Assembly (NCBI GenBank): GCA_000697335.1 | Contig: JNEM01015967.1 | Coordinates: forward strand, 1-36,859 | Source of the DNA: Conidiobolus incongruus B7586 | Taxonomy: Eukaryota; Entomophthoromycota; Entomophthoromycetes; Entomophthorales; Conidiobolaceae | Direction: 5' to 3' | Length of the DNA: 36,859 nucleotides | Part shown: positions 23,344 to 33,587 of the stretch, piece after piece | Position numbering within the stretch: the stretch's first letter is position 1 | Layout: every line of letters starts with the position of its first letter | The notes under the pieces: model-generated | Told to the model about the DNA's origin: nothing | Database searches by the model: none | What the model saw: the letters and a program-made list of their open reading frames with translations, nothing else | Translations under genes and position numbers: made by a program

Positions 23344-24057
23344 ATATATTATAGATTTATTAATTTGTTTAATTTTTGCCATTCGTATAATATGTTCAAC
23401 TAACTAAGATTTAATAAATATAGATTATTACCACATATTTTTATATAGATTTTAAAACAAATATTACTCAATATCATTTGAATTATTTATTTTAAAATCT
23501 CAATTTACTTTTAGTAATGTTAATTAATATCAAGTTATTTTTTATTTTATAAAAACAAATGATCACTTACAAAGAAATATTCAAAATAAATTTCATTTGC
23601 GATTCCATGAAATATATATATTATAATTTAGTATTATTTGCTTATTCGCTGATATTGAAATATATTCAATTTTTAAATTTTCCTGAAATAATTGAAAAAT
23701 TTTTGAGTGATATTTTTTAATGAATCTATTATACGAAATTTACCATTATACTTTGAAACATAATCTGCTCAATAAAATTTAAGAAATGATCAATCAAAAT
23801 GAAAATTGTATTTTCAAAAAGGTTTTATATAATTCTTTATTAATCAATAAAATTAACGAATATATATTAACTCTGGTTAATTCAAATCAAATATATATCA
23901 ATAAAAAAATTACAAAAATGTTGAATTAATATAATTAATTTTCTCAATTACATTAAAATTGAGTAATATAATTAAATATATGATATCTTTCAAATTTCAA
24001 TTTTACCTTGGATTTTTCTTAAAATTCTCAGATCAAAGTATTCCTGGAACAAATTTG

Positions 24058-24083
<26 letters not shown>
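24058..24083. repeat. (AT)13 microsatellite
   Basis: Perfect alternating A/T run of about 26 bases in the DDX47-Cdk1 spacer. Confidence 0.95.
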
Positions 24084-24090
<7 letters not shown>

Positions 24091-24951
24091 TAAATAAACT
24101 TAATTTAGGATTTTTAAAGAAATGTTTTCCAATTTAAATACTTTATTATATATTTCATTAATTTTCAATTATTTACTTTTATTTAATTGTCCAATTCAAA
24201 TATCAAATAACTATATTAAAAATTTATATAATAGTCATATCTCATTTTCAATCCTTTTATTCAACAAAAAGGTTGATAAGCTTTATATTCGTAATCAGTT
24301 ATATTGATTATATATTTTCGACTTTTAATTAATAATATAATTATTTCATAAAATATGACTTGAACTTGCTTTTTCATATCCAGATATTTTTATAGTTTAA
24401 TAATATCGTTTAACTATTATAAAATTTTTTAATTTCTATTGTTAATAAAATGAATTATTACTAACTCTAAACCAAAATTCATTATTGAAATATTTTATTT
24501 GTAAAAGATTATAAACAACTGATATTTTTGAATATATATTGATTTATAATATATTACTTTTATATGTAAATTTTAGTCCAATTATTACTAATCACTTTCC
24601 GTTATATATTCCCACATGAACTTATTTTCAAAATTAGTCCAATTAAGTTAAACTGATATCTTTTTTAAGTGTTTATTTTGAATGAGATACTAACCAGTGA
24701 ATATTCAGTTTATTTTGAGTTGTTATTTAATATAATCTCTTTATCACTGATATATCATATTATACCAGTTTAATCAATTATTAATGATGCCAATATTATT
24801 TTATTGTTTAATTTATTAACAATGTTGACCAAGTAATTACAAGGTTGATTTAAAAATTGATTATTATCAATTCAATTAAATCATAAATATTATTAGGAAT
24901 TTTAACAAAGATATATTACATATAAGAATTAATTGCTATATATTGTTTATA

Positions 24952-25310
24952 TTAATGTGCATTAAATGAGTTATGAAATATGATCTCTGTTCCAGTACGC
25001 TTAGAGATTTGAGATTGAAAATTTGAAATTTCCAATTTCAGCAATATTTTCATTATTAATAAGTTGATTAGTTGAATGACGACAGGATTGGCAAAACCAT
25101 ATTTTTTTCTGCGACTTATGTCACTTTTCCAATCGGGCTTATTGGTCAACCATTCTATGCAGCATATTTTCAGTTTTAAACTTAATGGTATCCTATTATA
25201 ATATTCTAAATTTTTTTGAAACATTTAATAACCTATTCAAGTCATTTAACTCACTGTTGTGTTTACTCAATTTCAAATCAATTTTTTTCATTATAATATA
25301 GCAAATCTCT
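24952..25310 (-). other. Possible gene remnant or small unrecognised gene
   Basis: A minus-strand open frame of 90 codons starts at ATG 25224 and ends near 24952, in a patch less A+T-rich than its surroundings. It contains KICCIEWLTNKPDWKSDIS, then RRKKYGFANPVVIQ and ISKRTGTEI. A second, overlapping frame just upstream (to about 25300) reads as a short helical stretch beginning MKKIDLKLSKHNSELNDLN. The change of frame between the two halves suggests a degraded coding sequence, but I recognise no family and cannot exclude chance. Confidence 0.2.
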
Positions 25311-26258
25311 GACCACTCGCACAAAGACTATTTTTTGATATTATTAAATATTTTCTATTTATAAGATTACTTAATAATATTATGTTTTTTACACCAAAAA
25401 TATTTCAAACTTCACATATTTGATTAATTAAAACCTAAAATACCATTCGGTTTTAAATAATTTTATACAAACTTGACTTTTAAATGTATAATATTTATAC
25501 AGGACCATTTATCAACGCTTAATAGTCAAATTATATATAGAATCAAAAGTTAAATATTTCTATTAAAACTAGTTTATATTAATTAATAGATAAATAAACT
25601 TAAAATTGTATTTTGAAATGTTGATTAATTAGCTAAAAATTTTAAATGAAATGAGTAAATAATAGGAGATTATCTAATAAAATGAGAGCTTAAATTTCTA
25701 TCTTGAAAAAGTTTACGAACTCTGATTCACTCTATGTCATTTTTGTTTAAGATAATAAAATCATATCAAAATTAGGACATGAAAACTAATTTTATTTATT
25801 ATTTTGCAAATAAATTTTCCAAATTTTTTGAAGCAGGTGTAATACTATTTTCATATTTTCCCTCATCCATATATTATATCAAATGAATTCAAAATTGTTG
25901 TGATGGAATATTGTATAAGATATATCTTAGATCATAATCTTTATTGAATATATGATTATATTTAATTGTAATATATATTAAATAGTAAGATATTTTTATC
26001 TAATCGATATAAATTCGTAACATTTTACCACATCTTTTTTCATGTAATAATAAATGGTAAAAATGATAACAATGAATTACACAAAAAGGATCATTTTGAG
26101 CCAATAAAAATGATTATTTAGTCGAATGATTGTTTGAGTGATTTAATATCTCATAATTAATAAAAAGAAAGAATTCACTTTGTTAATTGATTTGTATAAA
26201 TTGATCATTTATATTTCAATGGTTGTTTAATAATTAGGTTTCTTATTTTCTCTCCAGA

Positions 26259-27164
26259 ATGAATCACCATAATTATGGAAAACTGACCAAGCTGGGAGAG
26301 GGGACATATGGTGTTGTCTATAAAGCTCAGGACAAGGCCAGTGGCAACTTATTTGCTGTCAAAGAGATCCGAACTGGCACGGGCGATGAGGGGATTCCTT
26401 CGACTGCTATCAGAGAGATGTCATTGTTGAAAAGACTCTCTCATGCAAATGTAGTTAAACTTCACGACATTAAATTTGAGCGTCGCGCTCTTCATCTTGT
26501 GTTTGAATTTATGCAGCAAGATCTATACGATTATTTAAAAAACTTACAACCTAAACGCCTCAACTTATCAACAATTCGCCGTTTCAGTTTTCAACTAATT
26601 GACGGTATTCAATACTTGCACTCTCACGGAGTCCTACACAGAGATTTAAAACCTCAAAATCTTTTGATATCAGATAATACTTTAAAAATTGCTGACTTTG
26701 GTCTTTGTAGATCTTTTGGCATTCCATTGAGAAATTATACTCACGAAATTGTAACTCTTTGGTATCGAGCTCCCGAAGTTTTATTAAAATCTGGACAATA
26801 CTCTACACCTTTAGATATGTGGAGTATAGGTTGTATTATAACAGAAATGCTCGCTGGTGCTCCTATCTTTGCAGGACAAACCGAATTAGATCAATTATTT
26901 GCTATATTTTCTAAAATAGGAACCCCTACACAGGAGCAATTCCAATTAATTTCTGGTTATGGTGAACAATTTATTACTTTTCCTCAATGGCAGTTTTCTA
27001 CAATTCATCCTCATTTACCGGCTAATGCTGATCCTGATTTGGTTGACCTCATTGACAAATTGTTACAATTAACTCCAAGTGAACGTATTTCAGCTAAGAG
27101 ATGTCTCAAACATCCTTTTATCAGATCATTTAGTCAAAATAATAGTCGGCAGCAATCTTGCTAA
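26259..27164 (+). CDS. Cyclin-dependent kinase, Cdk1/Cdc28-like
   Basis: This intronless gene encodes 301 residues, the usual CDK length. The glycine loop GEGTYGVVY carries the inhibitory Thr16-Tyr17 pair; the ATP Lys is K35 in FAVKEI; the cyclin-binding helix PSTAIRE is perfect at 47-53; the catalytic loop is HRDLKPQN (127-134); DFG is at 146-148; and the activation segment GIPLRNYTHEIVTLWYRAPE places the T-loop Thr at 161, exactly as in Cdk1. RNYTHE and PLR fit Cdk1/Cdk2 rather than Pho85 or Cdk5. It would drive the cell cycle with cyclins, regulated by Wee1/Cdc25-type and CAK-type enzymes. Variants from the usual Cdk1 sequence (AVKEI for ALKKI, FGLCRSF for FGLARAF) leave open a diverged second CDK. 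CTCTCCAG directly before the ATG resembles a splice acceptor and may end a 5'-UTR intron. The first 230 bases are markedly less A+T-rich than the rest. Confidence 0.93.
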   Translation: MNHHNYGKLTKLGEGTYGVVYKAQDKASGNLFAVKEIRTGTGDEGIPSTAIREMSLLKRLSHANVVKLHDIKFERRALHLVFEFMQQDLYDYLKNLQPKRLNLSTIRRFSFQLIDGIQYLHSHGVLHRDLKPQNLLISDNTLKIADFGLCRSFGIPLRNYTHEIVTLWYRAPEVLLKSGQYSTPLDMWSIGCIITEMLAGAPIFAGQTELDQLFAIFSKIGTPTQEQFQLISGYGEQFITFPQWQFSTIHPHLPANADPDLVDLIDKLLQLTPSERISAKRCLKHPFIRSFSQNNSRQQSC

Positions 27165-27808
27165 CTATATTTCACCACAAAGATATAATTACGTAGACAC
27201 TCAATGGCCAATGTAGTTCAATGACCCCTTTAAATCAATTTTACTATGGGTAATTTCAGCAACCAATATTAGCACCAATTATGAATTAATACCACTATTA
27301 AATACTGAATATTGAATAAATTTCAATATTCCAACACCATTGCATTAAAATGATTAATTAAATAACTTCATATAATACTGTAACTATTTCTCTTCAATTG
27401 TTTTCATTTTTTTTATAATTTTACATTTATTAAATGTTGTTTAATAAACTGTTTTAAAAAATCTTTATTTATCTCTTATCTTTTTAAATATTATAAATAC
27501 ATTCATATATATTTTTCTGTAATGTAATATTGATACTAAAAATACAATCGTTACATCTATAATATTTTGAACTATAATATATTTATTAAATTTTCATCCA
27601 CAGATGCAATTGAATATATTTTGAAAATCGCGATGAATAAAAGTTCACAATTAATCTCTGCTCTATGAAAATACTCAAATGGACTGACTAATGGCTACAT
27701 TATTTTACTCTCGAATTTCTAGTATTACGATAGTATACCAAAGTGCTTCGCTATATATATATATTGCAATATCGAAAATATATATCCATACCATTTATTT
27801 AATACTAT
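27165..27808. other. Convergent A+T-rich spacer
   Basis: This lies between the 3' ends of the Cdk1-like and CAP genes. Only short AT runs are visible (about 27751-27762); no gene. Confidence 0.45.
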
Positions 27809-29047
27809 TTAATGATATTGATCCAGTCGTTTCATATTGAGCTTATTACAAGATTCAGGTGGCGAATGATGGTTTTTGGAAATTGATGCAAATAATATGG
27901 TCCAATAATTACCTTTGGGTACTTTCCAAGCTCCAATATGATTGTAAGTAGGGTTGAGAATAATGTCTTTATGGTGAGGGCTTCTCATAAGTGCATCAAC
28001 GACATCCCACTCTGTTTTATATCCTTTTGCAACATTTTGACCATATGCTAACCATGGGAACTTTTGTGCTAACAGTCTCTCACCCACGGAATGATCATTG
28101 GGACCATAATTAGTCAGGGAGCCTGTTTTTGCCAAGTACTCAGAATGATTCCTAGCTACGCTCATTAGAGTAATATCTGCAGCGACAGGGCTGGCTTTAT
28201 GTAAAGATGTTTGTCTTAAATAATTGATTATACATATCAATTTAATCAAATCCAAAGGCTCTGAATACAGTCGTTTTGGGTAGACAAACTGATTAAGAGT
28301 CGGATTCAAATTTATGGATGCAATGCGAGTGAATGGATGGGCTTTTTTTGATTGGGGTACTGGGACGAAAGTGAAAAAGTGGGTAGAGTTGCCATGATTG
28401 AAAAAGGATAAAGGCTGTATTGGACTAAAGTGTGCATATCTTGGATTTACATTTTGACCAAACTTCAACGGAATTGGAGTAAAATAAGAAGAGCAAGTAG
28501 GCAATAAAGCTTCAGGGATATCAGTCTCTAATAAAATTAAAACAAACAAATATTTCTTCCCCAAAGGAATAAACCCTCCCGTTGCAACTGTATAACTTGG
28601 ATCCATCAAGTGTTGATGGATATCAGAATTGGGTTCAAACAATTGGCTAGTAGTAAAATTGATATCAATTGTCTCAGAAATCACTTGAGATATTTTAAAA
28701 TAGGGAATATCGTATTTTGTTAATCGGTTCTTAATTATATTTAAAAAATTTCTATTTAAATTTTTATACTTTTTATCCCATTTTAAAATATTGGCCTTTA
28801 TAAAATTATCTAAAAAACTAATAAATATTGTTATATAATTAAACTCGAAATTAAATAAATATTATTTAATATATACTTACTCAAGTTTACCAAGAGGATA
28901 GGTAGGCGAATTACCTTCTGTTCTAAGCTGATTAATTTTACATATTATATTATTAAATTGATTTTCAGATTTAATAGTATCAACTTGAGTTTGAATAAAA
29001 GAAACTAAATATAATATAAGAAATATTATATTATGTTTAAAATTCAT
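27809..29047 (-). CDS. Secreted CAP (SCP/PR-1) protein with two CAP-like halves
   Basis: Exons 29047-28881 and 28817-27809, joined across a 63-nt intron, give 391 residues. The ATG at 29047 precedes a hydrophobic signal-peptide-like stretch (FKHNIIFLILYLVSFIQTQ). The second half (about 255-370) is a recognisable CAP domain of the bacterial/fungal SCP type: LICIINYLRQTSLHKASPV, ARNHSEYLAKTGSL, VGERL, YGQNVAKGY, SPHHKDIILNPTYNHIG and a YWTILFAS end. The usual GENVA-type Glu is Gln here, so one of the conserved cavity acidic residues is altered. The first half looks like a diverged second copy: it opens with IICKINQLRTEGNSP, resembling the start of the second domain, and closes with MDPSYTVATGGFIP followed by a hydrophobic YLFVLILLE, paralleling NPTYNHIG...YWTILFAS, but its middle lacks the HS and GQN motifs. 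CAP proteins are extracellular and often bind lipids; the role here is unknown. Confidence 0.82.
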
Positions 29048-30112
29048 TTAAAATGTTGTTGTTAATATTGTAGGTATTATTTGATATTATTATTAAGAAA
29101 GAAAGATTCAACTACGTTAAATTCAAATTGACACTTTTATTGATTCAACATTTATCTAGAACCCTTAATTTCTTAATAAGGTAATGGAATTTAATTAAAA
29201 GTGAATGATATTGGAGGTGTATTGAAATAATGCGATCTTTACAAAATATCTTGAATCTATTACAATTATTTGTTATTTTTTATAAATTTTTATGATATTG
29301 ATTTCAAATTTGTTTTTGTGAAAAATCCCAGTTTTATATTTTATATTATATATATTATAAATTTGCGTCATAACATGCAAAAACATAAAAATATGAATAA
29401 ATATTCAGTTACAATAGTATTATTATAATGAATAAAATATTTCAAACATAATATTTAAAAGGAGTTACATTTAGAACTTTGTTTTTGTTTTTTGGAAACA
29501 TATTAGACAGTTATAAGTTATATATTATTAATGTTTTTCTAATGTTTGTATTTTATTGGAATTTCTGATTTATATTTAATTACTACTATAATATTATATT
29601 ATTCATGAAATAATATGTAATGTTAATTGTTTCAATATTAGATATGTTCAAATAATGTTAAAATACGGATTATGATTTGAAATTAGACTTTTTTGAATTC
29701 AAGCTATCATAAATATTTTAAAAATAAAGCTTAGCATTGATGAATGGCAATTTTTCAACATTTTTACAATTTGGCTTAAATATTGTTTTTGTAGCAAATA
29801 GCACAGTTGATATTCAATAAGGAAACTAACAAAGTGGATATATTATTAAAGAGCTATAATAACAGAATTTGATATTACAATTAAGAGAATATATATGTAT
29901 ATATTGAGTTTGATAACTAAATCAAATTCATTGATTAAACAATATTATAAACTCTGAATAATACTATAATATTGAAAATCAAAGGAAGGATTCTGTTGGA
30001 TTAAGTAAATATCATACACTTATTCATTGAAAAAGGATATTGTTAATAATTATAAGTATTTTAGAGAATAATAAAAATATTATTAATAATTAAAGTGGTT
30101 TAGATGTAATAT
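29048..30112. other. A+T-rich spacer upstream of the CAP gene
   Basis: This lies between the CAP gene start and the 3' end of the NuiA-like gene; both are leftward. I see no gene or notable element. Confidence 0.45.
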
Positions 30113-30694
30113 TTAAGTATAAATACCAACAGTCATTAATCCAATTAAATCTTCAGAATCAATTAAAGTAATCCAATAGGTAGCATAACATTCATACCCG
30201 ATTTTGAATACTTTAATGGGTAACCTTTGCTTCTGACTAATTTCTTCTACCTGTTTAATTATTTTAGTGATATCATTATCGTCAGATAAGTTTTGTGTTT
30301 CTTCTAAATAGGTTATAAATTCAGACAATTCAATCTCTTCAGCTGTAGCACTCTTAGATACTAATACACTATTAGCAGATTCAACTGTTTGTACAAGTTC
30401 TAAAAATTTTTCAGCATTCAATTCATTGGAGGAATCTTCGTCAGATAAATTGAGTTCCTTAAGAGAAAAATTAAAAGGGACAAGAGGATAGTCAGCTTCG
30501 CTAATATATAATACACCATCACTAATTTGAGCCAACTGATTAACCAGAGCAATATGGTTATCTGATAATTGATTAAAGTTGGAATTAATTTGGGGATGAG
30601 CAGTAAAATCTTTCATCCAACTAATATTTTTATCATCAAGAAAGTCATTACAGTTATAATGATTATCATTTGAATTATTATTAGTTATTGTCAT
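30113..30694 (-). CDS. Nuclease A inhibitor (NuiA)-like protein
   Basis: This intronless gene encodes 193 residues. The start is the ATG at 30694 (MTITNNNSND); an in-frame TTG further upstream is not credible. Two blocks match the cyanobacterial NuiA fold. VNQLAQISDGVLYISEADYP followed by PF corresponds to NuiA's LEQLKQASDGLL-MSESEYP. The C-terminus VFKIGYECYATYWI then LIGLMTVGIYT corresponds to its VYRLGEVELDVYVIG...LAG-ST segment. Between them lies an acidic helical region about as long as in NuiA, with KFLELVQTVESAN. The N-terminal 35 residues are Asn/Asp-rich and probably disordered. NuiA inhibits the secreted nuclease NucA in Anabaena; what eukaryotic relatives do is unclear to me, so inhibition of a nuclease is inference. 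There is no signal peptide, consistent with a cytosolic or nuclear protein. It is head-to-head with HemW. Confidence 0.72.
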   Translation of the reverse strand: MTITNNNSNDNHYNCNDFLDDKNISWMKDFTAHPQINSNFNQLSDNHIALVNQLAQISDGVLYISEADYPLVPFNFSLKELNLSDEDSSNELNAEKFLELVQTVESANSVLVSKSATAEEIELSEFITYLEETQNLSDDNDITKIIKQVEEISQKQRLPIKVFKIGYECYATYWITLIDSEDLIGLMTVGIYT

Positions 30695-31147
30695 AGTTCT
30701 GAATTTTACTAAATAATTAAACAATAAAAAGAAGATGGATTAACTTAATAATTATATATATATATATATTGAATGAATTATTATTTACCAAGGTTGAAGG
30801 CTGGTAATAATGATGTCATTTTATTCAACTTGTTATTGTGGTTCCAAATTTTGATTGTGAGAAGTTGACTACTTAAGTGTCTAATCAAAAATTGACATGG
30901 TGATAGAATTAATTAATATTTAAATCAATAAAAATTATAATCCATAAAGATACCTATTAATTAATCTTAAGTGCATGCTTGCTAATGAAATAAGTCTAAA
31001 AAATAATGCAGGTCAGCTGAAAACATAAGTATTTGTATTATAGGTTATCCCATAATTTATTTTATTTAATTATATAATAAATAGAGGTTTTATATGTGAT
31101 AAACCCTTGATTACATTCAATAGCTTAAATTTTAGAGCAAAAAAGAG
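30695..31147. promoter_or_regulatory. Head-to-head intergenic region of NuiA-like and HemW genes
   Basis: These 453 bases are the only upstream DNA between two divergently read genes, so they must hold both promoters. Visible items are a short AT run at 30753-30769 and a less A+T-rich patch at about 30790-30900. No specific operator can be named. Confidence 0.4.
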
Positions 31148-33241
31148 ATGATATTAAATAGAAAATCCAAATTTTCCAAATTATTTAATCAATTAAAATA
31201 TCTGAAATTCAATGTCAAATACTTTTCAACAATTACACCAACAATTGACAACGATTCATTTTCAATATATATCCATTGGCCTTACTGTGAAAGGTATATT
31301 ATGAAATAATTTGTTTTAAACCCCAAATATTAAAATTATAATTATTTTATATAGGAAGTGCTATTATTGTAGTTTTAATAAATATGTTCAACCCAATCCC
31401 GATATTCCAAAATTAATTAACAGTTATAAAAGAGAGATTCATTATTATTTAAATCAAACTAATAAACGTCAATTAAAATCTATTTATTTTGGAGGTAATT
31501 TTTTTTATTAAAATAAAAATAAAAAATAATTTATTAATTTTATTATTTGTGCTCTTATTATTATTATTTAGGTGGTACTCCATGTAAGTCTATTGAAACT
31601 AATATAAATAATTTTATTAATATAAAATGTTGTTTTTAGCTTTAGCTCCAGTAATTAAATATATTTAATATATTTTTTATTATAATATATTCAATTTCAT
31701 ATATTCATTTAATGGTTAGATTCATGCGATTGATAGTATTATTAATGAGATTAACTCAATTTTACCAATTTCAAAAGATTGTGAACTTACTCTAGAGGTA
31801 GATATATATATGAAATAACACTTGTTATTAAATATTAATTAATTTTTTAATATAGGCAAATCCTAATGTAATTAATTTAGAATAACACTACTATTTAATT
31901 ATTATTTAATCTATTTATAGAAGCTGGAGACAGATAAATTACAAGATTTTCGATCTATAGGAATTAACAGAGTATCGATTGGAGTTCAAGTAATTATATA
32001 TTTTAATAATCTTATATCCTTAGCTCAATAATATTTATGCTAGTCATTTGATGATAAAAGATTACAACAAATGGGGCGGGATCATACTTCAGAAGAAGCT
32101 AAAAATTGCTTAAATGTAGTTAACCAACTATTCCCAAAAATTAATTTTGATATGATATTTGCTCATCCTAATCAAACATTAAATGAATGGAAAGCTGATT
32201 TAGATGTAATGAAATTGATATTATAACAATTATGTAATCTAAACTAAATGTTTTTTAGACTGCGCTATCTTTTGACCCTTCGCATATGTCCATTTATCAA
32301 CTGATGATTGAAGCTGGAACTCCGTAATTGAAATTGAGTAAAATTAAAAGTAAATAGGAATTAATCTAATAATAGGTATTATAAATCTGTCAAAAATGGT
32401 GAACTTGAATTGCCTCCAGATGAAATTATGGAGGATATGTATTGGCATAATATTGAAGTAATCTATTAAATTAATCATTGAATTAAATATTTATATAAGT
32501 CCCTATTTGAACAGAAATTAAAATCATTTGGTATTTATCAGTATGAAGCTTCCAATTTCAGTAAACCAGGTCATGAATCTATTCATAATTCAGGCTACTG
32601 GAGTGGAATTGAGTATATAGGTAAATTCGTATGACATCCTGTTCATTGTTTCATTTTAATGATATCACAAAGGAATTGGACCTGGTGCACACGGAAGAGT
32701 ATGTTTTAACACTGAATCAACAAATTTCAAAACAAAACTCTGTAGAACGTATAATATTATGTCACCTAATACATGGATGGATCAATGTGAAGCGATAGGC
32801 AATGGGTATATTTAAATTTTTAAAATTCAATAACAATTCTGATTTATTTAATGCAATACAGCCTAGCAAAAATTGAACCTATGAGTTTTGAAGAAATATT
32901 AAAGGTAACTTATCATATACACCTGTTAAATTAATATTTTATATATGATTATAGGAAAAAATTGTTTTTGGTTTAAGAACTCGTAGTGGAATCTGCAATT
33001 TAACCCTATCTATCGCTGCTCAGAATGATAGTAATTTTGAAAAAGTATTTTAAATTTCTTAGTTTTTTACTTGTATACGACTAATATTAATATGACTATT
33101 TAGATGCTGAACATGGAACAGGTGACTATGTTTGTTCAACAAGGGTTTTTGAATTATGATCCTAAATTAAATAATGGAACTCTAAAACCAACGCCTCAAG
33201 GTTTAGCAGTTATTGATTCTATTCTGACATCGATATTATGA
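31148..33241 (+). CDS. HemW/RSAD1-type radical SAM heme chaperone
   Basis: Fifteen exons give 428 residues: 31148-31293, 31355-31494, 31572-31583, 31640-31650, 31720-31797, 31856-31867, 31921-31989, 32044-32205, 32259-32323, 32376-32457, 32515-32620, 32673-32805, 32862-32904, 32955-33044, 33104-33241. The exons sum to 1287 bases, a multiple of three, and every junction is GT-AG. Residues 1-28 are basic and hydroxylated, like a mitochondrial presequence. The 4Fe-4S motif is C47-x3-C51-x2-C54 followed by S-F; the Phe in place of a fourth Cys separates HemW from the oxidase HemN. Then GGGTPS, TLEANPN, INRVSIGVQSF, YQYEASNF, HNSGYW and GIGPGAHG occur in family order, ending with the C-terminal winged-helix-like region (LKPTPQGLAVIDS). 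HemW binds heme and is implicated in delivering it to respiratory proteins. Three exons of 12, 11 and 12 bp encode GTP, SLAP and ANPN. Identity is firm; exact micro-exon edges need transcript data. Confidence 0.92.
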
Positions 33242-33587
33242 TTGACTCAAAAGGTTTTAAAAATCTTGGCTTCCTTTCCTTTTTATAATAGACCCAGATT
33301 TGAACAATAAATTAATTAGAATAAAAAGAATAATGTGTGTATTTAAAAAATAATCATAATATAAAAATATTCCATTCGCATAATATATTTTATTATATAT
33401 TTGATAATGATACTAATAAAATGTGACTGCTATGTTATAATTTTATTGTTTAAATTGAAAATATATGTGATGAAAAAATAGTGATGAAAATATATAATTT
33501 GTTGGGAAATAGTTGAATACTAGGTGATTTTAATGGCCAATATATAGTATTAGTAAAATGCTTTAACTACAAGAGAATATACATAGG
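33242..33587. other. Convergent spacer between HemW and the J-protein gene
   Basis: A+T-rich, with AATAAA-like words on both strands (for example AACAATAAA near 33303). No gene. Confidence 0.45.

Larger units (their letters stand above)
23344..26258. other. 2.9-kb A+T-rich spacer with a weak coding-like patch
   Basis: This lies between DDX47 and the Cdk1-like gene, both read rightward. It holds an AT run at 24058-24083 and a coding-like patch on the minus strand at 24952-25310 listed separately. A 61-codon open frame at 24122-24307 starts with a hydrophobic stretch but is A+T-dominated and unsupported. The 200 bases before 26258 include a T-rich stretch. Confidence 0.4.

Noticed and set aside
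24122-24307. 61-codon frame with a signal-peptide-like start
   Set aside because: The hydrophobic start is expected from A+T-rich codons, and no exon continuation or conserved feature was seen.
31148-33241. Assignment as HemN coproporphyrinogen dehydrogenase
   Set aside because: The fourth cysteine of the HemN motif is Phe, and HNSGYW, GIGPGAHG and the presequence-like start fit HemW/RSAD1.
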